Of a stretch of DNA of 64,000 nt, positions 48,769-62,100 are shown piece by piece; position 1 is the first letter of the stretch, and every line of letters begins with the position of its first letter. The stretch is from Rotaria macrura. Its lineage: Eukaryota > Rotifera > Eurotatoria > Philodinida > Philodinidae. The stretch is taken from positions 62,001 to 126,000 of the forward strand of contig OENT01000144.1 of the NCBI GenBank assembly GCA_900239685.1. The letters run 5' to 3'. The position numbers and the translations under genes are program-made. Below the pieces are notes generated by a model. That model made no database searches. It was not told where the DNA came from and saw nothing but the letters and a program-made list of their open reading frames with translations.

Positions 48769-51700
48769 ATGTCAGTCGAATTATCGACATCAATTGATGA
48801 ACCAACAACAACATCAATACAAAATACTAGTAAAGATTATGGAAAAAATAAATGCATGCAAATTCTATGCACTCGTTCACTTTTGCGTAATGCCATCTTT
48901 TTTTCACTGGCTTACTTTGTTCAAGGAATAGTAGATATTGCTTCGGGCTTTGTTAATTTACCATTACAAACTATTTTAAAAGATAAACTTCAACTCACAG
49001 CTTCACAAATGGGTACGTTTTTCTTTGTGTGTACACTAACGTAAGTATAGCTATAAATAATGATCACATAACGATAGGGTGCATAGTGCATATGGAACAT
49101 TTTATTTTTCAGTTGGTCCATCAAACCACTGTATGGTATTCTGACTGATTTTGTGCCTATATGTGGTTATCATCGAATAGTCTATCTTCTCATGACTACT
49201 TCAATAAATTTGTGTGCTTGGATTGCTCTTTATTTTTCTCCAGCAGAATACAATTATTTATTAATATTTTGTGTTCTAGCAGCATTTTCACTTGCATTCA
49301 ATGATGTTCTTAGTAAGTACAAGTGTAACATTTATCTTATTTTCATTGTTAACAAGATAGATTCATTTTTAATATTCAAACATCATTTGATATAGAGTTC
49401 TAAAGAAGAAAACGTTCACATGAATGAATATATGAATTTAAACATGGAATCTCGTTTTATTTCTTTGATTTTTCAGTGTATCTAAATTGAGAGATATTTC
49501 ATGGAATGTATTGTGATATTGACATGCGATTAATATGGTTAATTTGTTAGAAAAATAAATCTCCATGGATTCGTACGTTATTTCTTCTATGACATATCGT
49601 GTTGATGATTAGGTAGAGAAAATAGCATTAGCATCGTTACCAAACACATTATGTTAAATGTATAAAAGAAAAAACAGAAAAGTTGAATGTAAAATGTCAT
49701 CATTTTCTAAAATTTCTCATAGCAAACGAAATAATTTCATTTGACTTCCGATAAATTTGTCCTCAATTTATTATTCAATTACGATGCACATGTTGCCTAT
49801 GTCATCAGTTTTTAATCATATAAAAAATATAAAATACGATCCATCGTAATCAATGAAGCTTCAAAAAAGAAAAGTAAGATGCATACGTTATGTTGATTTT
49901 GAATTCGTCGAATATTCATCTTAAATTCTTGGTATATCATTTGGGTAAACACAATGATAAACAAATTTCTTTTATGCTTATAGAAAACATTTGTTTTTCC
50001 TTCTTCGAAATCATCTACCAAGGATTATATGAATAGAAAAATAAAATGAATGCAACATAATATCTATCACAGCATTATAATAATATATTCCAACAAGATA
50101 TAATATGATTGACTAATGATTTAATATAATATTCTTTTGTTTTTCCATGTGATATACTTTGTACATGTTACAGCATGTATTTTCTTTTTCGTTGTAAAAT
50201 AAAGCACTTGAATGATACGAATGAATATGACATAGAGTTAAAGACTAAGTATCAAACGATAAAAATGATTAAGAAAAACATGAGGAGATCAACATTCGTT
50301 TGTTTTGTCAATACAAAAGAATTCTTCGGATCTATTTGGCTTCGTTCATCTGGAAGTTAGACTGATTTTCCAAGAAGAGCAATGATGCATTGAAACCATC
50401 GATTCACAATTTCTACAGCTGTACTACTTGTGATTTGCAATTTTTACTACGCATGTATACTTCGTTTGTCATTCAAATATTCATTTTATTTTTGGTTTCT
50501 AACAAGAGATCATTCAATATTTTCAAACTGAGCATTTTGATCTCTTACATGTACAATTTTTTTTACTATGTCCTCCTAGTTGAATTATGTGATCCTCATA
50601 TAACATCACCGAAAACATCCTAAAAAGTACTTATTGTAGATTAAGAATGCTTTCAAGCAAAGTGAACTCGTACGAGAAATACATCAAGATCTATGATGAA
50701 TAAAGAAGAACATTTCTTTTGTGTCGCTGAAACAAAAGAAGCGTAATAAACCAATCCCAAAAATATGTAGATCAATTTCATGTTACGACAACGTTTTCTT
50801 TTTTGTCTTCAAAATTGTTATAGCATTCACAGTAAATATACTTACATTTGACGTAGTTTAATGTCGAGGTAAAGCATAAGAATAGGTTGGGTAAATCTCA
50901 GCCTATTTAGTAGGAAGGATAATCCCATATATCTCTAGTATGAATAATTAGATTCAACTAATTGTGGATTAACTTTAAGAATAGTTGTATTACATAGAAT
51001 TGTAATAGTACATATAATATAATTAGATTAAGAGAAATATATCTTTTTTTCTTAGAACTTCTCTGGAAAAATAATTTCTAAAGATTTTGATCTAGCACGT
51101 CTTCTTTTTTAGTTGATGCATTGATGATCTCTATCGGTCGACCATTGGCATTGATCGGAACATTTCAAGGAATTCAACAAACATCAGCTAAACTAGCATC
51201 AACTTTATCACAAATTCCAGCTGGTATTCTTGCATCCAGTACGACAACATCATTTCAAACTGAGGAAACATTAAAGAATAGTACTATAGAACATATGAAC
51301 ACATATTCAAATAAACATAAATATATATTTTTAATATCCAGTATTTGTCCAATACTATTATTTTTTGCAACATTGATTACAGTACGTGAACGTCGTCGAA
51401 AATTAGATAAAAATAATTTTTCTCAAACATGGTCAACTTTATCAGGAATATTTCGATATAAAAGATTTTGGATTATAGCTATTTTTCTTTTTACATATTC
51501 ATCATCGCCACAAATGAAAACGGCTTTGTTCTATTATCAGCGTGATATATTACATTTCGATCCATTCTATGTGTCTATATTAAATACACTCTATAATGGT
51601 TGTGGGATATTTTCGGCTTTAATTTATCTATCAATATTTTCTCATTATCCAACAAAATGTATTCTTCGTACGGCCATCGTTATGCGTATGATTGCAGTTG

Positions 51701-52128
51701 CATCTTATTTATGTATAACTGATAAAATGACAGCTATATGTGTGGCTATATTTACAGGTTCTTGTTCGGAAATAACTAATTTAGCATTACTTAATTTAGC
51801 CGCCAAATCTTGTCCAAAAAATATTGAAGGAACTCTATTTGCATTATTCGTTTCATGTCTTAACTTTGGAGCTGCTACCGGTGATTGGTTAGGTTCTATG
51901 ATATATGAACATTTAGGTTTCGTAACTCTTATTATAATAGCAATCACTTGTATAGGTACAACAATATTAGTAACATGTCATATTGGTGAATATGGCATTA
52001 AATCGACATTAGATGATGAAGACACGAATGATGATAAATATCATTATTATGATGTTATCAAAAAAAAAATAGTACCGATTGAAAATGACGAGTCCGACGA
52101 CAAAGAAACTAATCGGAGGTCGATATAA
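48769..52128 (+). CDS. BT1/FBT-like (folate-biopterin transporter family) membrane transporter
   Basis: Exons 48769-49040, 49113-49312 and 51113-52128 encode 495 residues with about 10-12 hydrophobic spans. Family signatures are 'WSIKPLYGILTDFVPICGY' (from residue 92), 'AFNDVLIDALMI' across the second splice (the DAL motif near 159-161), and 'LAAKSCPKNIEGTLFALF' with 'NFGAATGDWLG' in the C-terminal half. These match the BT1/FBT branch of the major facilitator superfamily, known for folate or pterin transport in Leishmania, plants and cyanobacteria. The substrate here is unknown. Intron 1 is 72 nt; intron 2 is 1.8 kb. The ends are polar and cytosolic-looking. The family is, to my knowledge, not typical of animals, so transfer from a non-animal source is a possibility. 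An alternative reading is a divergent animal MFS member. Confidence 0.88.
49313..51112. other. Intron 2 of the BT1-like transporter
   Basis: A 1.8-kb A+T-rich intron. The flanking exons join in phase 1, reading DVL-IDALM. No internal gene was recognised. Confidence 0.75.
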
Positions 52129-53188
52129 TCAAATACATTGGCAAAAAAGAAGAAAAACACTTATGAATTGAATTTCTTTTTTTTTCTTCTTCTGTCCCTT
52201 TCATTTATTGTTTGATACATTGTTCATGCAATGCTTTGCGTTCTTTTTCTTATTCCAATTTTGATATTAACTGTAATAAGAATGTTCAATAATGAAGAAA
52301 AAAATAAATGCATGTACTCAAATACACACGCACACACTCATTAAAGCATATATTTCCGGCTGTTAAACTATTGTTATCATTATTAGACGTTAATAGTGGC
52401 AACATAAAAGGAAGAAAATAAAAGTGAACGAGAAATATATTTCAACAAAGTAGTTTACATTTGTAAATCATCAAAGATAAAGGACTACGTCCGGTGAAGA
52501 TGAACATCCTCTACAATGTTCGACAAACAAGAATGGAACTAACATCATTTTTATTTTTTATCTTTCTCTGTTCATCATCATCATCATCATCATGTTCGTC
52601 ATTTTTTTTTCACACATCTTTTTGCTAGTCTTATTACTACTCGTCAAAAAGTTTCTTGTTGATGATCGTATCTACTACTAATGAAGGCAACTAGTGAAAG
52701 GAGAAGATGGCGAAAAAAAAATGAACAGGACAAGACATAATTTTATCGTTTTTTTTCTCTCTTTTGTCTCTGATAGAGAAAAGAACTTTGCATGAGTAGT
52801 GAATATATATTTTTTCTTTTGAAATACATTATTGACAATGTTCATTAAGATAGAAATTTAATACTTCCTTATTTCATGATACTCTTTTTATTTTCAACAG
52901 AACGCTCACAACGTCTTTTTTCCGATTAATTCAATAATTAAGATAGAGGAAAAAAAATAGTCATATTGGTTATTTTCATTCATCTAGTCTACTTAATGAA
53001 ATAGCGAGCTGTCATCAACAACTGAAAACTAACGGTAATACTTATTAATGTCTCTTATACTCAATTTGTGTTACCTTTTCTTTTTAACAGACGCATCTTC
53101 CAATAGGAAGAAAAAAAGAGACAGAAAAAACTCTTCACTACTTTTATTTGATTACTTTAAAATATCACAAAGAACAATAGCGCACAAA
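52129..53188. other. Intergenic region and adenylyl cyclase 5' leader
   Basis: An AATAAA near 52303 may end the transporter transcript. A (TCA)7 run lies at 52572-52592. An acceptor-like 'tttttaacag' ending at 53090 suggests a leader intron just upstream of the adenylyl cyclase start. Confidence 0.45.
52572..52592. repeat. (TCA)7 microsatellite
   Basis: Seven uninterrupted TCA units in noncoding sequence. Confidence 0.85.
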
Positions 53189-56100
53189 ATGACAACGAAT
53201 AATTTACAACAAGATCCTCCATCGTTTTTTAAAAGATTTCGTCAATCACAATACGAATCACCATCGTCAACATCGGTTCCAGTAGCTGAACAACCAAATA
53301 AAGATAGTGATTCTAATATGAGTCACATTACAAACAACGAGAAACGAAGTAGGTGTTTACTAGAAACATCAATATCGTAGGAGAGTAAAGGCCAATTATA
53401 CACTTTATGTTGTATTCTCTTCTGCTAGTGAGAGTAACCATCATGTTAGGCTCTATCTATAACCCTATAATATTAAACACATTTATTTTATAATTACACT
53501 TATAACTCTAGTGCAAAATGACCTTTCAATATGTTTCGTTATTTATGTTTATCAGTATGATGCAATCCAAAAGGACAATTGAGTAAAGTACATATATATG
53601 TATTTGTCATTGTTTTTATTATTACTGCATTCCATAGAATATAAGTAATGAGCTAAATTTCCCAAAACTTGATTGCGTCGTTTCTATGTATTCAAAAAAG
53701 TCTTAAGAAATAAAACATCGCTAATTTTATTTTAAAGAAACTGTTTTTGTTATGATAGCTAAATGTCATATATCGTTTGTCGATTTACTAAATGAGAAAA
53801 ACGATATTATTTAGATATATATGTATATGATATTCGTAGGTTTTCTCTCTTTAAAATAAGATGAATGCTGTATTGCCTAGCAAATCGATCATATGCTGTC
53901 ATCGACTGTCGCCCATCGTATTTGGGTTGAATAAGAAGATGACGATGGCAACGAAAGAGGAAGACTCGACACTGATTACATAGACAAAAAATATACAATT
54001 TAAGGATGAATAAGACACCTCAGTATGTTATATGTCGAATACTGTAAAAACAAAATACATATAATCATAAAACAATCGGTGTCATTAGGGAGACGCGAAT
54101 GAATAAAAAAAGAAAAGAAAAGAAGCAGATTGTTATGTTCTCAGCACATATGGTTACCGTTTAGGTTCTCATCTTGTTCCTCATAGTACGAGTCATATTT
54201 TCATTTATTTACAGAAGTCTCTTGTGTATGTAAAAATAGTCTAAACACTTTCTGTCTCTATCATTTCTTCATATATCTTGTTATGTTGTTTCTAGAATCA
54301 ATTCATGAACATGTCATAGAACATACGTATGATGATTATATTAAAAATAGTTTAAAAGTAACAAATGAATATTCATCAACAAATGTAAATACAGGTATTC
54401 TTTCTTTCTTTTTTTTTGTATGTTCATTTTTACTTGATTAACATATGACCATCATGATTACAGTGGTGATAAGTTATTTTTTTTATTTAAATAGCCGTAC
54501 TAATTCGATTGAATTATTAAATCAACGGAGAAATAAACTGCTGTTTTCTTTCTATCATATTTTTCTTTTTCGTGCGCCTTTTTTTTTCATTTGTGCGTGG
54601 ATGCATCCTTATTCTTGTCGTTATCGTTAATCTGTTTCGCGACCAAAATCGACTATCGTCATCTCGTTTTTTGTATAACCAAGCAGAGGAAGAGCACAAT
54701 TGTTTTGTATTATTGTGCTTGTTGATTACACATTTCACATCATTCGGCAGTGCCGTTTAGACATTTCTCTTGAGAATGAAATAGGGAGATAAAAAGAAAT
54801 AGTAGCAGTAATAAAGTGAAAAGAATTACACTTTCTTTTTTGAAACAAACATACGTAGATCAGGTTTGATTATTGTATGATATTCTTTAATGTTTATTCT
54901 AGTTTTTTTTTTCTTTCTGTTTTTATACAAACAGACGAAAATATTTATCATTAACAAGATTTTTGTTCATTTCCGTCATGCTGTGGTGTCAGAAAGTTGA
55001 TAAAAGTGAATTGATTTGTATTTGAAGAAAAAAAGGAAATATCATGCCATTCCTTCGCAGATAGTAGTAAAATATGCCATGGCAGATAATATACAAGTTA
55101 CTTAATACAGTACGTTGATGATAATCCATGCTAAGAAAATTTGTGGTAACTTGATCAATCGATATCGTTATCAGAAATAAACAGAGATTCTTGAAAAAAA
55201 AAAAGAAAGAAGACAGTTGCTCTTGTTGGTATAACTCGCAGTCTTCTTTCTTGCAATGATAGCATTCGAATGAGTGCTTGAGGCCATTTTTAACATTCAT
55301 TGTTGTAAAGAATTGGGCGTATGTTTGGTGATGGTCTAAGTGGTTCATCCACTTCATTCCAACGACAGATCAAGAGTGAGCGACGAACAAACGGAGATGA
55401 GCCTCAATCGGCATCGATTAGTTGCGGAAGTGCAAATTCAGATAGCTCGTATATATGTGTGTCTTGTGATGACACATACAAGCATACATGTACAAAAGCG
55501 AGCGAACAAATAAAGAAATCCGATAAAAACTTTTCTTTATTAAGCTTTTTATGTCATACACGAGCCTTTTGTCTTGTCTTCTTCTTCTTCTTCTTCTTCT
55601 TCTTCTTTTTATAGTACTTACAAGACAGTAGGCAAGTTTATGCATACATTTAGTTCTTCGACATAAGTAAATAGAAGAATGAATTGTATCTAGATCAAAG
55701 AAAAACGTATATTTTATTTGATGCATTTTCAGTTTCATAGAATTCAAGGTTATGAATATTTATTAAACGAAATAAAAAGAAAAAGAAAAACATCTGTCAT
55801 ATTTTCTCATAAAAATATACAGATTTCGAAAACACTATGCAATCGATCAATAGAATATCTATCGTATCTGTAGTTCTCTTTCTCTTCTGTTCTTCATTAA
55901 AATCCAGATATTTCTGAATTAATTATTTTTACTCGAAAAATTTTACAAGTATGAAAACGAGAATAGATAGTCTATTAAAGAAAACAAGAAGTTTTCTTTT
56001 ATCTTCATAATTTGTCATTTTAGAATAAGAAATGAAAAGGTAGTATGCTCGGATAGATTTCGAATTTCTAATAAGTCATTTTTCTCTTTTTCATAATAAC

Positions 56101-59100
56101 ATTTTTACATTTATTTTTTTTAGCCACTATGGATAATAAACATTACTTTGGCCTTTATCTTATTCGTATTAAACATGGTTTGGTCCTTTTTTCTCTATTT
56201 CTTACTGCTTTTCAAAGTCTTATTTATTTACTATTAGCTCTATTTTTTGAAAAGGTAATTAAAAAATAAACATTTTTTTTTGTCGGATGTTTTCATTTTG
56301 TTTCTTTCTAGCCTTATTTATCACAATTTATTCTTGAAATTCTTGTTTTCATTGGAATATTTTTTCTATCAATTTTATTTATTTTACTATTACATCGTGA
56401 AAAATTTTTTCATGCACACGTACATATATCTTGTTTATCAGTATGGATTTTACTTTCATTATTTGCAATAATACCTATTCTTTTGCAACAATACACATCA
56501 ATCATTCGTTTAATGGGCATTGTTACATTCTCCATAATAACTATACATACAACGTTACCAGTACCACGATCATGGACTATTTTGATGAGTTTAACAACAT
56601 CATTCATTCATTTTATGCTTGTTATTCGTACACATGATATACAAGATTCAAATAATCGATCACACAGAATGGAATTCAAACTAGAGGTAGATTTGATTAT
56701 TCTTATTAGAATACCAAAGATGAAATCTAATTTTTAATGGTGTAACATTGCATGAAAATGATTTTTTCATGGATAGAAGAACTTCAACTAAAACAATTGA
56801 CACATCTCGTTTAATATTCTATAGATATTTAAACGAGTCTTTATTATACTTTGATCAGAGAAAAAATTGATGTATCAAAATTCTAAATTTTTTCTATACA
56901 AGTATATATATATATATAGAATCTTACAATGTAGAGGTCGATCTTTGACATACGTATATTAAATGTACTATTTGTTGTCAATTATAAGAAGTGGTATTAT
57001 GAACAGTCACAATCAATCTTGAGACCTCATCATCGTCTTAGACAGAAGTATCATCACAGTTGTTATCATAGATTCTGAATCTAGTTTGCATTCACCAGAT
57101 TAGACTTCCATCTCAAATATTGAATGAGAAATTGACATTTTTAATATCAAATGGACACGAGAGATTGTCTATTGTTCTTTTGAAAAGCTTGATTAATTAG
57201 ATTATTGAATTCAAGATGAATTCATGTTCTTTATCTGATGAAACAAAAACATGTTGATGCATCTCCTTTTGTTTTAGTTTATCTGTCTTTCATTATTTTT
57301 CATTGCGTGTAATATATTTGGTTTATGTCACCGTTATTTAACTGATGTACATCAGAAGAAGACGTATCATAATACGATGCGTTGTATTGAAGCTCGTTTA
57401 AGACTTGAACGTGAGAAAGAACAACAAGAAACATTGATTCTTAGCGTCATTCCAGCACATATTGGTATGAACAATAAATAAATCAATAAATTTTTTTAAA
57501 AATTTTTCTTGTGTACACACAGCTTTAAGTATGAAATCAGAAATGTTACGAAAAGTAAAAGAAACAGCCAAATATCATAATCTACAATCACGTGATTATG
57601 ATGATCAATGTTTAAATACAAAGAAAATTAATACACGTAAAGCAGCATTTCATGATTTATATATAAAAAAACATGAAAATGTCACGTATGTTTATATAAT
57701 TATCTAGAAAGCATATTTATCTTTTCTTGTATTAGAATACTCTATGCTGATATTGTTAATTTTACACCATTGTCAGAGAAATTCACTCCACCAGAACTTG
57801 TACAAATATTAAATAAACTTTTCGGAAAATTCGATCAATTAGCACAGGTATATTGAATGATGACTTTTCGAAATCATTCGTTTCATTATTCATTTTTATT
57901 ATCTTAGGAATGTGATTGTATGAGAATAAAAATTCTAGGAGATTGTTATTATTGTGTGAGTGGTTTACCGATAAGTCGACCTAATCATGCATTGAATTGT
58001 GTACGAATGGGTTTGAAGATGATCGAAGATATTAAGTATGTTCATGTTTTTGTCGATAAAAATCATCAGAAATATTACTATAGAACGGCTGTTTCTTTTT
58101 TGTTTTGTTTTTAATTATCATAATTTAGATTAGTACGTGAAGCAACCGGTGTCAATGTTGATATGCGTATTGGTATACATACAGGACGTGTATTGTGCGG
58201 TGTATTAGGTCTCAAAAAATGGCAGTATGACACTTGGTCGGATGATGTTACATTAGCCAATCACATTGAAGCAGGAGGCATACCCGGGTTCGTATACGAA
58301 ATAAGTTCTTGAGTATATATATATTTGTATTTAGATTAAATATATAGATTTACTAATTACGAGTAATTTCGGCTATTTTATTTGACATAATTGGCAAGAT
58401 TATTAAGATAAGGAAAGAAAATAATGACGCACGATAATCGTGACGCCTAAATCAGGGATAGTTGTCGGAAATTTCAAAATACATTATGCAACTAGCAGAA
58501 TATAATGATCAATAAATTGTGAATCATGTATTTGAGCAAAAATTGAAGTCTTTAAACTCGTTGATATGAAACAATTCTTAGATGATTGAAATATTTCAAA
58601 AACATTTCAATAAAATATCTATTAACTATGTATTTTTAACTGTGATTTGTATCATATGCTTAAATCTTTCATTTTCTTTTTATCCGGTAAGTTTTGGAAA
58701 GGAAATAATTTATTCGAACAGTATACACAATTTTGAATACAAGACTTTTAGTGAGTCATCATCGATATTGATCGGCTTTTTTTTTTAGTATAAATGTCTC
58801 TCATTCGATAGATGTTATTCTTATTATCAGTGAAAGAAAAGCGACTGCTGGTAAAAAAGACTAATTTATTACGGATTTAAAAGTAATTATTCAGTTGAGA
58901 TGAAATATTCTCGTGCGTCATCTTGTCATGCATAAACGTTGATAAATAAGATCATAATACAACGGAATTAATCTTTAATATGAATGTTAATCTATGGCAC
59001 TACTTTATTTATTTTTCCAGCTTAATATTAGTGATTAAATTGCCATATGGCTTTTACTATCGGAACAATTCTTCATTCTTATAAAGTTCAAAACAACAAA

Positions 59101-62100
59101 ATGATTCTTTGACTGTTCTTCGTGTCAAATTATGTCATCATAGACGAATTGCGAGTCGAAAAATATCGCACAAGTGTACTATAGATGCGTAATAGTTAAA
59201 TTTTTTCACCGTGTCTTTATCGAAACAAATAGAGAGGAGTTGAAAAAATTAGATTTTTCAATTGACGACGATATTTTGTATCAATCTTATAATGTCTCAT
59301 TTGTCTATTGAACAATGTCTAGCTAGATTTAGAAAGTTTGTTTTTTTTTAGTCGTGTTCATATTTCCGAAAGTACATTGATGCATTTGGGCAATGAATAT
59401 GAAGTTGAAGTAGCGAATGGACATGAACGTGATGCTTACATTGCAAAACTAGGCATCAAAACATATTTTATCATTCCACGTGATGTACCAAATCCTCAAA
59501 ATCAATTGATGATGAAGTAAAACATGAAAACACGAAGAATTATTGTATTTTTATTTTGTTGTTTTTCTAAACTTACTATATTTTAGCGGCGGTGATACAC
59601 GTAAATCAAGTAAAAAAATACAAAAATTATTAGATACATGGTCAAATGAAACTCCATTTGCTGCTCAACAACTAGCTGATAATGATAAATCAGATGCAGC
59701 AAAAAGTTTTGTTCTTCTTGAAGATAATTTAAAACCATTAGCAGCTTCTTTAGTTTGGTCGTAAGTTTATATTTATCTAGAAACAATAAAATAGTCTTTT
59801 ATGTCATGACGATAGAAATGAAATGTAAAATACGATCTAGTTACTATTCTTAGACGAGAAAAAAAAAGAAACGGACGATTCATTTGTTGTATCTATTCTT
59901 GGACACATTCTCTGCTTCAGAAATTGAATAAGGAAGTGCTGCATGTATCAATAAATAATGAATATAGTTATTTTTATAATAAACCAAGATCGGAAACAGT
60001 AGCATAGTTGCGGTTTTCTTCATCGAGCGAGAAAGATCCAATTAAGAAGACAGAGATGTTGATTAAAATTCATTTGACCAGTAAATCAATCTATTCGATG
60101 AAAATAATGATGACGATTACTTAGAAAACTATTTTCAAACTATTTAGCCTCGTTTCAATCTACGACAAGGTTTATTTTTTTTGGCTAGTTCTATTCGAGA
60201 TTTATGACATGTAGTCTAGAGGTTTTTGTATGTTGTCTCTAGCTATTTAATTATTTTTAAATGTAGGAATACAATACTATAAATGGAATATAATGTGGAC
60301 TATTCTAAAATGTTTTACAAACACTTTTATATGTGTATTGTTTCAAAACTAGCCAGTAAATACGATTGTGCATCTAATTAATAAGTTGAAATTTTGATCT
60401 CAAGAAAAGTTATATCATTATCGATTGGAATCATACAACACTATTGTCATGAATTGTATCACATACAAAGAACTTGTCTATAGGTTTCTTTTTCATCAAA
60501 CATCTATATAACTTGAAAGGATGGGCGTTGATATATTTCTACATCGTTCGATGACATTTTTTCTTGATTTATTGTTAAACTGTTGACGACTATTAGTATT
60601 GCAAAATAGTAAATAGTTTTTACCCTAAGAACGATGTGGATAGTATATAAAGTTTGACCATCTGCATACAGTCATTATAGATATGACGTTTATTTCTAAA
60701 GAAAATGATACTAATTATAATTTGTTTTAGACGACATCAACATTTTACGAATGATTTAGAACCATTCACACTTGGCTTTAGAAAACAAGCCAATAAAACA
60801 AATAAACACTTGAACGACGATGAAGGAAATCGTCAAGCAAATGAAGGTCTATTTCGTTCATTACCTGAATCACGTTATCGCTATTATGTTATTAATGCCG
60901 CATGTATTTTCTTTACAATAGTAGCTATTGAAGCCTTAATATTTGAAAAGTATATAGAGTCAATTCAGTTGTTACTTTTTTTTTGCTTCTTATTTATATT
61001 CACAAAAAAAACCCGTATTCATTTGTAGGAATACTCTATATCTCACTTTGGTCGTATCTGGAGTGTGTGCTTTTGGTACAGTTACTTTATTTTGTGTTCT
61101 CGACCTTTCAAAAGTAAAGCATTTTAGTAAACGAAACAAAATGAAAGTCCATTAGATTGGTTTTTTAGTTAAAGCGTGCTCATCATCGTTCTCTACTTCA
61201 TCAATCAATTTATTTAGTAACACATTATTACTTTATTCGTGTACCTGTTAGCCTTATATTAATTACTATCTGTGTTTTAACACCATTCGCTGTTAAATGG
61301 CCAAATCCAATTCAATTAATTGAATCATTTGAAAATGCTACTAATATGAACAACGATTTACTACTGTCATCATCGAATTTTTCATTTATACAAAATCGTT
61401 TCAATCAAGTAAGGTTTTAATCAGTGTCATCATGAACGAAAATTGAGTTGCCACATTCATTTCCCTTTACATCAAATTGTTAGACTCGACAAAATGCATC
61501 GATGCTCTTTGTAATTATAATAATTTTTTTTCATCATTTTGAAAGGAAAATTATGATATTGCCGTTATGTACGAGAATGTGCATTCCGCCTTCTTTTTCT
61601 TTTTAAGCATTACTCTTTTCTTATTGTTCTACTTTCAAGTACATGTAGTTGAATTCACTATGTTTAGTTTTGATTACTTGTACCGTGTTTATTGAGCTGT
61701 ATATTCGTACTTTGCACTCTGTCCATGAACAAAATATGTGAAATTTTCTCTATGGCAAGTTTTTATCATCTGATGATGTATTATAAAGGATATCTACTTT
61801 GAAAAATTTCGATAGGACCATAGCGGATCAGTTTTTGTGTGAAGGTAGAATGTATCGTACTATTATCACGGGGAGAGTTTTTTCGACTATAGTGAACCGA
61901 ATTATTTCTCAGAAGATTCATTTCGACAATGGAATCCAATTGAATTGCTACAATATCAACTAAATTCTGTCGGAATACGAAACACGAAGTAATGTTCAGA
62001 TCTCTAATGTTGTAATCCGATTAAATCCATGGGAAGATTCTGATCGATTCCAGACTACTGTTGGTATGATTAGATACGAATTAGTATGCAACTTATTCAA

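Noticed and set aside
54445..54760. Overlapping open frames on both strands inside adenylyl cyclase intron 2
   Set aside because: They conflict with each other, lack motifs, and the flanking exons already join in phase without them.
55418..55747. 109-codon minus-strand frame with poly-Arg
   Set aside because: The Arg run is the antisense reading of the (CTT)n microsatellite; the rest has no motif.
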